NCBI RefSeq assembly: GCF_900186965.1 | Contig: NZ_LT906457.1 | Location: 124,001 to 188,000, forward strand | Direction of reading: 5' to 3' | From: Legionella spiritensis | Lineage (GTDB): Bacteria > Pseudomonadota > Gammaproteobacteria > Legionellales > Legionellaceae | DNA length: 64,000 bases | In this document: piece by piece, positions 37,000 to 45,815 of the stretch | Layout of the letters: every line of letters begins with the position of its first letter | Position numbering within the stretch: the stretch's first letter is position 1 | Notes under the pieces: model-generated | The model's database searches: none | Told to the model about the DNA's origin: nothing | The model's input: the letters and a program-made list of their open reading frames with translations, nothing else | Made by a program: the position numbers and the translations under genes

Positions 37000-38313
37000 A
37001 TGTCTGAAACTATTATTGCTCTTGAAAACTGTCGTAAATCCTTTAAGAAAGCCTCGGCTCAGGATCTGCTTGTTCTTGAAGATGTGAATTTTCAATTACG
37101 GAAAGGAGAAATCGTTGCTTTACTTGGCAAATCCGGTTCCGGTAAATCCACGCTGCTGCGTATTATAGCGGGGCTGGTACCGCCATCGTCAGGACGCGTG
37201 ACTTATCGTGGACAGGCTGTGACCAAACCCGTAGCCGGGATTGCCATGGTTTTCCAGTCTTTTGCCCTGATGCCGTGGCTGACGGTGCTTGAGAATGTGG
37301 AGCTGGGACTGGAAGCGCAGGGTGTAGGCCGGGAAGAGCGTCGAAAACGTGCTATTGAAGCCATTGATATCATCGGGCTTGACGGCTTTGAATCGGCTTA
37401 TCCCAAAGAATTGTCGGGCGGTATGCGTCAGCGTGTTGGATTTGCCCGAGCGCTGGTTATCAACCCCGACGTGTTACTGATGGACGAGCCTTTTTCGGCC
37501 CTTGATGTCCTGACCGCAGAAAATTTGAAGTCCGACTTGCTTGAGATCTGGCAGGATAAAAAAACCAACACGAACGGCATTTTACTGGTGACACACAATA
37601 TCGAAGAGGCGGCAATGCTGGCGGATCGCATTATTATTTTTGGCAGCGATCCCGGCTATATTCGCGCCGAACTACAGGTCACGCTTCACCAGCCCCGCAA
37701 TCCTGAAACGCCTGAGTTTAGGGATCTGGTTGACAATATTTATACCCTGATGACCACAGGCCCTAAAGAAAGAGCGAAGCGGGCCCAACGGGAGCGGCAA
37801 ATTGGATTGGGTTATCGTTTGCCGGATGTGGAGCCTTCGGAGTTGTCGGGTTTGATTGAAACCATGAAATCGTTTGAAGAACGTATTGATTTGCCTGAAC
37901 TGGCGGATGAGTTGATGATGAACATCGATGATTTGTTCCCAATTCTTGAGACACTGGAAATATTAGGCTTTGCCAAAGTATCGGACGGGGATATCCAGCT
38001 AAGTGAGCTGGGTAAACAGTTTTCAGAGGCCGATTTACAGGAAAGGAAACAGTTGTTTGCCAGAAGGCTTCTGGAAAAAGTACCGCTGGCTCGTTATATC
38101 CGCAGGGTTTTGGATGAAAAAGTCGGGCATCGCGTGTCTGAGGAACGTTTTTTATCCAAACTGGAAGATTATTTAAGTGAGAAGGAAGCGGATCGGGTTT
38201 TACGTACCATGATTGACTGGGGGCGTTACGCGGAAATATTCGCCTATGATTTTAATACGGGAATTTTAAGTCTGGAAAACCCGGGCACTTCAGATTCTGC
38301 TAAAGTTAATTAA
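37000..38313 (+). CDS. ABC transporter ATPase with C-terminal AAA-associated domain
   Basis: A 437-residue protein. Residues 1-250 form a nitrate/sulfonate-type ATPase: Walker A LLGKSGSGKSTLLRI, Q-loop VFQSF, signature LSGGMRQRVGFARAL, Walker B VLLMDEPFSALD, and switch histidine VTHNIEEA. Residues 290-430 carry the AAA-associated domain seen in some NrtD/SsuB relatives (ELADELMMNIDDLFPILE). It pairs with the fused permease as a two-gene operon. The substrate is unknown; nitrate, sulfonate or bicarbonate would be family precedents. Confidence 0.9.
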   Translation: MSETIIALENCRKSFKKASAQDLLVLEDVNFQLRKGEIVALLGKSGSGKSTLLRIIAGLVPPSSGRVTYRGQAVTKPVAGIAMVFQSFALMPWLTVLENVELGLEAQGVGREERRKRAIEAIDIIGLDGFESAYPKELSGGMRQRVGFARALVINPDVLLMDEPFSALDVLTAENLKSDLLEIWQDKKTNTNGILLVTHNIEEAAMLADRIIIFGSDPGYIRAELQVTLHQPRNPETPEFRDLVDNIYTLMTTGPKERAKRAQRERQIGLGYRLPDVEPSELSGLIETMKSFEERIDLPELADELMMNIDDLFPILETLEILGFAKVSDGDIQLSELGKQFSEADLQERKQLFARRLLEKVPLARYIRRVLDEKVGHRVSEERFLSKLEDYLSEKEADRVLRTMIDWGRYAEIFAYDFNTGILSLENPGTSDSAKVN

Positions 38314-38379
38314 TAAATGGGCGAAAACTATGTCATAAAGAATGTTGTTTGAACAAATCGCGTTCATAAAGGAGTCACC

Positions 38380-39066
38380 ATGGGATTTGTAATCGCGGTC
38401 AGTCAGGCAAAGGGGGGCAGCAGCAAAACGACAACTTGTGTTAACCTTGCTGGCGCGCTAAAGGAACAGGGTTATAAAGTCGTTGTCGCTGATATGGATA
38501 AAGACAAGCCGGATGCGATTCGATGGTCCCAACAGGGCGATAATCATATCGATTTTATTGAAGAATTGTTTGATGACAAGCCTATGGACAGGATCGAGCA
38601 TTTGCGCAAGCAATACGACTTTATCATTCTGGATACACCACCCAATTACATGCCGGCGGCTTTTAAAGCCATCATGCTTTCGGATTTTGTCATTTTGCCC
38701 TGCTCTCCCAGCTTTCTTGATCAAAACAACCTGACGGACGCGATAGCTGTGCCAAGAATGTCACAAAAACCATTCCGGATTCTTGGCGTTAAGGTCAAAA
38801 AACGACAACGACTCTCCGAGCAGCTGGTCGAAGAGTTAAATAAGTCAGGCCTGGCTTTCAAAACCATGATTTCTTCGAGAACCGCCATATTGGAGTGTGC
38901 TTTTGAGGGCAAATGGATTGGTGATTTTGATAAAAACAGCAACAGTCATATGGAATTTCTGAGGCTGGCGGAAGAGTTACGCGCTTTTTTCAGCGCTCAA
39001 AAATCGGCGGATCCTCAGAAAGTAAATTCCAATACACCGACTCGTACAGCCGATGAAAGGATTTAA
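38380..39066 (+). CDS. Orphan ParA family ATPase
   Basis: A 228-residue MinD/ParA-type ATPase. The deviant Walker A reads QAKGGSSKTTT (Lys10-type signature lysine and Lys at the P-loop), Walker A' is DMDKDKPDAIRWS, and Walker B is DFIILDTPPNY. No ParB partner is encoded nearby, unlike the chromosomal parAB near the origin. Such orphan ParA proteins position cargo like secretion machinery or plasmids. The start has GGAG eight bases upstream. The gene is 66 bp after the ABC ATPase gene and may be read from its own promoter. Confidence 0.85.
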   Translation: MGFVIAVSQAKGGSSKTTTCVNLAGALKEQGYKVVVADMDKDKPDAIRWSQQGDNHIDFIEELFDDKPMDRIEHLRKQYDFIILDTPPNYMPAAFKAIMLSDFVILPCSPSFLDQNNLTDAIAVPRMSQKPFRILGVKVKKRQRLSEQLVEELNKSGLAFKTMISSRTAILECAFEGKWIGDFDKNSNSHMEFLRLAEELRAFFSAQKSADPQKVNSNTPTRTADERI

Positions 39067-39120
39067 CTTAAGGGTTTTGAGTCGCGTGAAACGCGATGGT
39101 GGTATTTCATACCTGCCCGG

Positions 39121-39158
39121 GCAGCCCATAATCCGGCCTGCGGCCTTATTGCGGGCTG
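39121..39158. repeat. Degenerate REP between convergent genes
   Basis: GCAGCCCATAATCCGGCC...GCGGGCTG, a diverged single module of the GTAG REP family (39121-39158). It lies between the convergent parA-like and dsbA-like genes, where its hairpin could limit read-through from both sides. Confidence 0.6.
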
Positions 39159-39164
39159 TGGTTT

Positions 39165-39791
39165 TTACCCGTGTTTTTGGCGGCTCAGACGGACTAGATA
39201 ATCCAGTATCTTAAACAGACGTTGTTCATCCTGCGCCATTTGCAGATCGGTTTTATACTGGTCGTTTACAACGATAGCCGGTACGGCGTTCACATGAAAA
39301 CGAGCCATCAAAACCCCGCCCTGGTTGAGTTGCATGTCAATGGTCGTTGAATTTTTGAATGCGCTTTGGGCTGTGGCGTTATCAACGCCATGTTCGGTAA
39401 AGAACGTAATCATGGCGTCGGTGTTATTCAAATGAGCCTGTTTGTCCTGTACGGCTTTGAACAACAGAGGGTTTAATTTGTTGTCCAATCCCAGCAACGC
39501 GGCCGTATAATAGGCCTTGGCGTAATAAGACCAGTCGTTGTTAAAAACGACAGGAACTCTTGTAAAGCTGATTTGACCGTTTTGCTGTTTTACCCAACCT
39601 TGCAAACCGGATTCAATACGATAACACCATGGGCAGCCGTAACTGAAAAATTCAGTCACTTTAACCGGAGGTTGAATCGTTGCCGAATGTTCTCCTTTGA
39701 GGACTTCATAATCCTTGCCGGCTACAAAATCTTCGGCAAACAGGTGAAAGGGGAGTAATAAGGCGATAACTAACAGGAAATTTCTCAACAT
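39165..39791 (-). CDS. DsbA-like thiol:disulfide oxidoreductase
   Basis: The 208-residue precursor has a signal peptide (cut near FAED) and a thioredoxin fold with active site FFSYGCPWCYRIE. CPWC replaces the CPHC of E. coli DsbA, which should change the redox potential. The cis-proline region reads VNAVPAIVVN. DsbA enzymes oxidise substrates in the periplasm; Legionella has more than one and depends on them for Dot/Icm and type II-secreted proteins. It is followed 21 bp upstream in the same direction by cytochrome c4, so the two form an operon. Confidence 0.88.
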   Translation of the reverse strand: MLRNFLLVIALLLPFHLFAEDFVAGKDYEVLKGEHSATIQPPVKVTEFFSYGCPWCYRIESGLQGWVKQQNGQISFTRVPVVFNNDWSYYAKAYYTAALLGLDNKLNPLLFKAVQDKQAHLNNTDAMITFFTEHGVDNATAQSAFKNSTTIDMQLNQGGVLMARFHVNAVPAIVVNDQYKTDLQMAQDEQRLFKILDYLVRLSRQKHG

Positions 39792-39812
39792 ATTGATACT
39801 CGCTTTTAAAAA

Positions 39813-40415
39813 TTAATACAGTCCTTGCATATAATACGCAACGGCTTTCATGTCTTCCTGACTCATTCGGGCACTGATATCCTGCATAATGGAATTCAGA
39901 TCGTTGGTGCGTTTATGATCCTTAAACAATTGCAGTTGCAAAATAGTATACGGTGCATGCTGGCCTGACAGTACCGGAAATCCAGCCTGGCCATTACCGG
40001 TTCCTTTGGGGCCATGACAGGCGATACAGGCCGTAATCTTTTTATCCAAATCCCCGCCACGGTAGAGTTGTTCTCCGCGTTCGAGGTATTTTGCCGGCGT
40101 TTTCCCTTCGGCCAGCGGCATTGCGGCGTAATATCCGGCCAGCAAGGTAAGGTCATCGTCGCTTAAGTTCGCCAGTATGCTGGTCATCGCTGGCGCGTTT
40201 CTGGTTTTGCCTTGTTTGAAATCCAGCAGTTGTTTACGCAGATAGCCCGCGTGTTGGCCGGCGATATTAGGCCATTCGGGATTGCTGCTGTTGCCTTGCT
40301 GACCATGGCAGGCGACGCACACGGCGGCTTTTTCCGCTATTGTTTGCCCAGTATTATCCGCAGCCTGCGCAATGAGCATATTCAGGAGCAAAACAGCAAA
40401 CACAATTTTTTTCAT
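39813..40415 (-). CDS. Cytochrome c4 (dihaem)
   Basis: A 200-residue precursor with a signal peptide (cut near AQAA) and two class I haem sites, CVACHGQQGNS and CIACHGPKGTG, about 100 residues apart, with the distal methionines likely in PAMTSILANL and NSIMQDISARM. Dihaem c4 hands electrons from the bc1 complex to terminal oxidases in the periplasm. The dsbA-like gene follows with a 21-bp gap. Divergent from engB. Confidence 0.93.
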   Translation of the reverse strand: MKKIVFAVLLLNMLIAQAADNTGQTIAEKAAVCVACHGQQGNSSNPEWPNIAGQHAGYLRKQLLDFKQGKTRNAPAMTSILANLSDDDLTLLAGYYAAMPLAEGKTPAKYLERGEQLYRGGDLDKKITACIACHGPKGTGNGQAGFPVLSGQHAPYTILQLQLFKDHKRTNDLNSIMQDISARMSQEDMKAVAYYMQGLY

Positions 40416-40472
40416 GCTTCCCCCAGGGGTTCTTCCTTTTTTAATGTTACACTGCCTGCGTAAAATCCCAAA

Positions 40473-41117
40473 ATGAAAATGAAATTTATGCGAATAAATC
40501 GTTATACCCAGGCGGTCTTTTTAAAAAGTGCCGCCAAAGTGGAGCAGTTACCTCCGGATAGTGGTTATGAAGTGGCTTTCGCCGGCCGTTCCAACGCTGG
40601 AAAATCAAGCGCGCTTAATTGCCTGACGTCCATACGTCAATTGGCTCGCACCAGTAAAACACCAGGGCGTACGCAATTGATTAACCTGTTTGGTCTTGAT
40701 GATACGAGACGGCTTGTTGATTTACCGGGATATGGGTATGCCAAAGTGGCACAGCAAACGAAACAGGAGTGGCAGAAACATCTGGCGCACTATCTGGAAG
40801 TGCGGCAATGTCTGAAAGGCCTGGTATTGCTGATGGATTGCCGCCATCCTCTCAAAGAGCTGGATCAGATGATGATTAACTGGTCGCTTGATCGGGAAAT
40901 TCCAGTACATATTCTGTTAACCAAATCCGATAAAATCAGCCGCAGTGACGCAAAAAACACCGTAATTAAGGTCAGTAAAGCGTATCAACTGATGGAGGAT
41001 TTGATTACAGTGCAATCATTTTCAGCCCTGAAAAAAGAAGGGGTTGATCAGCTGATTGCACGGCTGGATCAATGGTTTGAATGGTCACCTGCCTCCGACT
41101 CCCGTTTTATGGTTTGA
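40473..41117 (+). CDS. engB: Ribosome-biogenesis GTP-binding protein EngB/YsxC
   Basis: A 214-residue TRAFAC GTPase: G1 [15 protein letters not shown]3 DLPGYGYA and G4 LLTKSDK are clear. EngB is needed for assembly of the 50S subunit. A second ATG six codons in (40488) gives an alternative start. It overlaps the convergent acs gene by 11 bp. The classical engB-cytochrome c4 divergent pair is common in gammaproteobacteria. Confidence 0.96.
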   Translation: MKMKFMRINRYTQAVFLKSAAKVEQLPPDSGYEVAFAGRSNAGKSSALNCLTSIRQLARTSKTPGRTQLINLFGLDDTRRLVDLPGYGYAKVAQQTKQEWQKHLAHYLEVRQCLKGLVLLMDCRHPLKELDQMMINWSLDREIPVHILLTKSDKISRSDAKNTVIKVSKAYQLMEDLITVQSFSALKKEGVDQLIARLDQWFEWSPASDSRFMV

Positions 41118-42957
41118 TCAGTTCATCCACGGCCTGGGGGTTGGCTAACGTTGAAAGATCACCTAATTCGGCCATGTCGGATACATTCTCACCGGCAATC
41201 TTGCGCAAAATCCGGCGCATGATTTTTCCGGAACGGGTTTTTGGTAAATCGGTCACCCATTGAATGACATCTGGCTTGGCAATGGCGCCGATGGTGTTTT
41301 TAACCTGTGTTAGAAGTTCATCATGCAGTTGTCTGTCGGGTTGAAAACCGTGTTTCAGGCTGACAAATACATGAATGCCCTGACCCTTTACGGGATGAGG
41401 AACGCCTATGACTGCGGCTTCCGCAACATGGGGATGGGCAACAATGGCGCTTTCTATCTCAGCGGTGCCTAATCTATGGCCGGACACATTCAGGACATCA
41501 TCAATGCGGCCGGTGATCCAGTAATCGCCTTCCTCGTCGCGACGAGCCCCATCACCGGTGATGTAATAGCCATGCGCCAGATAATTTTGCCGATAACGGG
41601 CGTGATCACCGGCGATGGTTCTGGCCATGGCAGGCCAGGGATATTTGATAGCCAGAATGCCGTGATCAGGCCCCATGATTTCCTGGCCGGACTCATCAAG
41701 GAGCACAGGATATATACCCGGCAAAGGCTGGCAGGCGGCGCCCGGTTTTTCCCGATCAAATGTTTGCGGACAAATCATGATGGCGCCGGTTTCGGTTTGC
41801 CACCAGGTATCGACAATGGGGCATCTATCCTTGCCTGCTTCCTTTTTATACCAGTTCCATACTTCCGGATTGATAGGTTCTCCGACGGTACCTAGCAGGC
41901 GCAGGGATTGGCGGTCAGTAGTGGTGAGCCATTCGTCGCCGGCACGTTTGAGTGCGCGGATAGCGGTTGGTGCGGTATAAAAAACACTCACCTGATGCTT
42001 GTCGATAATTTTCCAGCAGCGTGACGGATCAGGCCAGTTGGGTACGCCCGCATGCATCAGGGTTGTAATGCCGTTGCATAACGGGCCATAAACGACGTAA
42101 CTGTGTCCGGTTATCCAGCCCACATCGGCCGTACACCAGAATACTTCCTTCGATGTGCAGTTAAAAATATGGCGGTGGCTGAAAGCCACCTGAACAATAT
42201 AGCCACCCGTGGTGTGAAGCAATCCTTTGGGTTGCCCGGTACTCCCTGACGTGTAAAGAATAAACAGGGGGTCTTCCGCGTCCATGATTTCCGGTTCGCA
42301 ATCTGTTCCGGCTTCCTGTTTTAATTGATGCCACCAATAATCTTTTTCCGGGTTAAAAGGGGCGGGAGTCTCACTGTTTTTAATGAGCAGTGTTTTGATG
42401 CCCGTAGATTGGGTTGCCTCATCAGCCTGGGTTTTCAGATGAAACTGCTTACCGCCTCGCTGATAACTGTCGGCGGTAATCAAAAGTTTGCACTGAGCCG
42501 CTTGCAGACGCTGATGCAAGGCCGTTGCTGAAAATCCGGCAAATACTACGGTGTGTACAGCGCCTATTCGTGCGCAAGCGAGCATGGCTATTGCCGCTTC
42601 CGGAATCATGGGCAAATAGATTCCAACCGTATCGCCTTTTTTGACTCCCAGCGCTTTGAAAACATTGGCCATGCGATTAACTTCGTCATAGAGTTCGGCA
42701 AACGTTACAATGCGGTGTTGATTTTCCTCGTCGCCTTCCCAAATGATAGCGGCTTGTTCCGCTTTATCCGGAAGATGCCTGTCGATACAATTGACGCTGA
42801 TGTTGAGTTTGCCGCCAGAGAACCATTGTATACGTCCTTCATGCAAATCACCTGTAAACACCTGTTGCCAGGGTTGATGCCAATCTACGATTTTTTGAGC
42901 CTGCTCACTCCAGAATTGTTCCAGAGACCCTGGAATACGGTATTGGGGATTGTTCAT
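41107..42957 (-). CDS. Acetyl/propionyl-CoA synthetase
   Basis: A 616-residue AMP-forming synthetase, a bit shorter than typical Acs (about 650). Motifs: [19 protein letters not shown] (adenylation P-loop), [34 protein letters not shown] and the acetylatable lysine in [14 protein letters not shown]. It is co-translated after mmsB (ATGA overlap at 42954-42957). In that setting the substrate may be propionate from valine breakdown rather than acetate (inference). Confidence 0.92.
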   Translation of the reverse strand: MNNPQYRIPGSLEQFWSEQAQKIVDWHQPWQQVFTGDLHEGRIQWFSGGKLNISVNCIDRHLPDKAEQAAIIWEGDEENQHRIVTFAELYDEVNRMANVFKALGVKKGDTVGIYLPMIPEAAIAMLACARIGAVHTVVFAGFSATALHQRLQAAQCKLLITADSYQRGGKQFHLKTQADEATQSTGIKTLLIKNSETPAPFNPEKDYWWHQLKQEAGTDCEPEIMDAEDPLFILYTSGSTGQPKGLLHTTGGYIVQVAFSHRHIFNCTSKEVFWCTADVGWITGHSYVVYGPLCNGITTLMHAGVPNWPDPSRCWKIIDKHQVSVFYTAPTAIRALKRAGDEWLTTTDRQSLRLLGTVGEPINPEVWNWYKKEAGKDRCPIVDTWWQTETGAIMICPQTFDREKPGAACQPLPGIYPVLLDESGQEIMGPDHGILAIKYPWPAMARTIAGDHARYRQNYLAHGYYITGDGARRDEEGDYWITGRIDDVLNVSGHRLGTAEIESAIVAHPHVAEAAVIGVPHPVKGQGIHVFVSLKHGFQPDRQLHDELLTQVKNTIGAIAKPDVIQWVTDLPKTRSGKIMRRILRKIAGENVSDMAELGDLSTLANPQAVDELIKP

Positions 42958-43850
42958 GAGTCCCCCTTTTCCGCTTCCAGAAATTTAATAATGGCGGAGA
43001 AATCGAGATCACCGTTACCGACATCTATGAAATGTTGATAAACCATAGTGGCGTGTTCCGCGAGGGGAGTCGTGACGCCCGCAGCCAGGCTGCATTTCTG
43101 GCTTAAGATGAGATCCTTGAGCATCATGGTGGCAGTAAATCCCGGCTTGTAGTCATTATTGGCCGGGACGTTGGGAACCAGATCAGGGACGGGAGGGTAT
43201 TTACTCATGACCCAGCATTGTCCGGAAGAGGAGTTGACAATCTCAAAAAGCTTTTGCGGAGAAAGCCCCAGCTGTTTGGCAAGAACAAAGGCTTCCGAGA
43301 CACCGATCATGGTGATCCCCAAAATCATGTTGTTACAGATTTTCGCAGTCTGGCCGCTGCCTTCTATGCCGGTATGGATGATTTGTTTACCCATGGCTTC
43401 CAGATATGGCCTGGATTTGTCAAAGGCATAGCTTTTGCCGCCAACCATAAAGGTCAGCGTTGCCGCAGTAGCTCCGGAAACACCACCCGAGACGGGGGCG
43501 TCAAGTGATAATAACTGGCGTTTGGCAGCCTGCTGGTGCAGTTGTTTGGCACTGGGGACGTCTATAGAGGAACAATCTATATGCAGCGCGTGATGGGCGG
43601 CGGCATATAATCCATGATCACCCAGGCAGACCTCCTGTACCTGCTGGCCCGTCTGCAGCATGGTAAAGATAATTTCCTGATCCCGGGCGGAATCCTGCAG
43701 TTTTTGTGCGGCAAAACCGCCGGCTTCCACCAGAGTCTCGAGGGCGTTTTTCTGTAAATCATAACCTGTTACGTCGTGGCCGGCTTTGATTAAATTCAAT
43801 GCCATGGGTAACCCCATGTGGCCCAAGCCTACAAAACCTATTTTTGCCAT
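42954..43850 (-). CDS. mmsB: 3-hydroxyisobutyrate dehydrogenase
   Basis: MmsB oxidises 3-hydroxyisobutyrate to methylmalonate semialdehyde with NAD+ in valine catabolism. The 298-residue protein has the N-terminal Rossmann motif IGFVGLGHMGLPMALNLIKAG, the substrate loop DAPVSGGVSGA and the catalytic lysine region GSGQTAKICNNMILG. It sits between mmsA (76-bp gap holding a GAGGAGC hairpin, 43883-43900) and acs, with which it overlaps by 4 bp. Confidence 0.95.
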   Translation of the reverse strand: MAKIGFVGLGHMGLPMALNLIKAGHDVTGYDLQKNALETLVEAGGFAAQKLQDSARDQEIIFTMLQTGQQVQEVCLGDHGLYAAAHHALHIDCSSIDVPSAKQLHQQAAKRQLLSLDAPVSGGVSGATAATLTFMVGGKSYAFDKSRPYLEAMGKQIIHTGIEGSGQTAKICNNMILGITMIGVSEAFVLAKQLGLSPQKLFEIVNSSSGQCWVMSKYPPVPDLVPNVPANNDYKPGFTATMMLKDLILSQKCSLAAGVTTPLAEHATMVYQHFIDVGNGDLDFSAIIKFLEAEKGDS

Positions 43851-43926
43851 GTTTTTCTCCTTTACAAACCCGGTCTATGAGAAGGAGCTTCGCGGCTCCT
43901 CCTTCCATGATCTTGATAAGGTGTTG

Positions 43927-45429
43927 CTAATCGTGTGTCGGCATGGTGAAAGCCGAAGCGCTGACCTTGCTGACTGGCCATTTGCTGGTAATGGATTTAC
44001 GGCGGGTATAGAAATGAATGCTCTCAGGGCCGTGCATGTTCGTGTCACCGAAAGAAGAACGTTTCCAACCGCCGAAGGGGTGGCTGGCCACAGGAACGGG
44101 AATGGGAATGTTAATGCCGACCATCCCGGCCTGAACTCTTCGACTGTATTCCCGAGCGGTGTAACCGTCACGGGTAAAAATAGCGGTGCCATTACCATAT
44201 TGATGACGATTGACCAGCGATAGCGCCTGTTCAAAGTTCCTGGTGCGAATAATACAAAGAACGGGCCCAAAAATTTCGTTCTGGTAAATGGACATGGCTT
44301 CGGTAACCTGATCAAACAGACAGGGGCCCAGGTAATAGCCCTGGGTGTGTCGCGGATGCTGGAAATTCCGCCCGTCGATCAATAGGGACGCTCCTTCCGT
44401 GACGCCCTGCTCAATGGCTTCAAGTACCCGCTGTCGATGAGCTTGACTGACCAATGGACCCATATCGCAGTTGTCCACATCACCCGCATCGATACGAATG
44501 TTGTTTATCTGTGGAATTAACCGCTCCAGCAGCCTTTCCGCCGTGTCATCGCCAACGGTTACGACCACTGACAGAGCCATACATCGTTCTCCGGCCGAAC
44601 CATAGCCCGCTCCGGCAATCGTTTGAGCCGCCTGTTCCATATCCGCGTCCGGCATGACGACGCCATGATTTTTCGCACCTCCGAACGTGTGGGCCCGTTT
44701 CCCGTGGGCAGTTGCCGTTTTGTATATGTATTCGGCAACAGGAGTGGATGCCACTGCGGTGAAGGCTTTGATATCCGGATGGGTCAACAGTTGATCCACG
44801 GTTGTTTTATCGCCATGAACGCAATTGACAACGCCGGGAGGCAATCCGGCATCGCTTAACAACTCGAGCAGGCGAACGGGGGCGGAAGGATCCTGTTCCG
44901 ACGGTTTAAGGATGAAGGTATTGCCGCACGCAATGGCCGGGATCATCATCCAGACCGGAACCATAACCGGAAAATTAAATGGCGAAACCCCGGCACATAC
45001 CCCCAGGGACTGCCGGATGGTCTGGCAATCGATATGAGTGGCCACATCACTTGAGAAGCTGCCTTGCAACTGCTGGATAATACCGCAGTGAAACTCCACT
45101 ACCTCAATCCCTCTGGCTACGGAGCCTCGGGCGTCATCCAGTGTTTTACCATGCTCTCTTGTTACAATACTTGCCAGTTCCGTCTGATGCTTTTCCAGCA
45201 AGTCACGAAACTTGAATAAAACACGCGCTCTTTTGACAGGTGTGGTTTCAGACCAGGATTCCCATGCTTTTCTGGCCGTCTCCACGGCAAGATCACACGT
45301 GTTTTTATCCGCGAAACGTACCTCGCCGACGGCTTCGCCCAACGCGGGATTGTAAATGGTACGGATCTGGCTGCTGCTATCGCCTGCATGCGGCTCACCG
45401 TTGATATAATGATGAACTGAATATGCCAT
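43927..45429 (-). CDS. mmsA: Methylmalonate-semialdehyde dehydrogenase (CoA-acylating)
   Basis: A 500-residue aldehyde dehydrogenase converting methylmalonate semialdehyde to propionyl-CoA. Seen are the Rossmann glycine turn (TPVAEYIYK region), the catalytic cysteine in YGSAGERCMALSVVV, and the family motif GVCAGVSPFNFPVMVP. Length is normal. It is first in mmsA-mmsB-acs. Valine degradation fits an organism using amino acids as carbon source. The far C-terminus runs past the family end by about 20 polar residues. Confidence 0.95.
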   Translation of the reverse strand: MAYSVHHYINGEPHAGDSSSQIRTIYNPALGEAVGEVRFADKNTCDLAVETARKAWESWSETTPVKRARVLFKFRDLLEKHQTELASIVTREHGKTLDDARGSVARGIEVVEFHCGIIQQLQGSFSSDVATHIDCQTIRQSLGVCAGVSPFNFPVMVPVWMMIPAIACGNTFILKPSEQDPSAPVRLLELLSDAGLPPGVVNCVHGDKTTVDQLLTHPDIKAFTAVASTPVAEYIYKTATAHGKRAHTFGGAKNHGVVMPDADMEQAAQTIAGAGYGSAGERCMALSVVVTVGDDTAERLLERLIPQINNIRIDAGDVDNCDMGPLVSQAHRQRVLEAIEQGVTEGASLLIDGRNFQHPRHTQGYYLGPCLFDQVTEAMSIYQNEIFGPVLCIIRTRNFEQALSLVNRHQYGNGTAIFTRDGYTAREYSRRVQAGMVGINIPIPVPVASHPFGGWKRSSFGDTNMHGPESIHFYTRRKSITSKWPVSKVSASAFTMPTHD

Positions 45430-45487
45430 CGCTAAACTCCTTTTTAATCCTTTGTCAATGATTGCCGTGTTCAGATGGTCACAGACC

Positions 45488-45688
45488 TTAATTGTTAAAC
45501 GTGGTCAGTGTCACCTGGTAATGTTTTTTGTCTTCATTGAAATGGGAGCTGCGGGTTTCAATGACTTCCACACGATTGAATTCACCCGCCTTTTGCAGGG
45601 CGTTCTCAATGGCTTCGTCAAGCCCCGCTTCCGAATACCCTGTGTAATCCCTTGTTCTTATACTTGTCATCCGTTTGTTATCCGTCAT
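45488..45688 (-). CDS. Dodecin-like small protein
   Basis: The 66-residue product from 45688 has the dodecin pattern: TSIRTRDYTGYSEAGLDEAI, a helix ENALQKAG, then VEVIETRSSHF and the final strand HYQVTLTTF. Dodecins are dodecameric flavin- or CoA-binding proteins. A longer ORF begins at 45751 but the first 21 residues do not fit the family; ATG 45670 is another possible start. It is divergent from the 957-aa candidate effector gene. Confidence 0.7.
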   Translation of the reverse strand: MTDNKRMTSIRTRDYTGYSEAGLDEAIENALQKAGEFNRVEVIETRSSHFNEDKKHYQVTLTTFNN

Positions 45689-45755
45689 TGCTGGGAAAGC
45701 GTCCAGTCTAGCATGAATTATCAGTAATTTCTTACTAATTATTGCTCGCAAAAAA

Positions 45756-45784
45756 TTGTTTCCCTCTGTAATTTATTCAATAAT
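45756..45784 (+). promoter_or_regulatory. Promoter of the 957-aa gene
   Basis: -35 TTGTTT (45756-45761), a 17-bp spacer, -10 AATAAT (45779-45784). Upstream lies an 11-bp direct repeat AGTAATTTCTT / ACTAATTATTG (45723-45744), only a weak PmrA-box match (4 of 5 in each TTAAT core). Confidence 0.4.
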
Positions 45785-45815
45785 AGATGACCGGTGCAGG
45801 CAAGGAATCGTAGCC

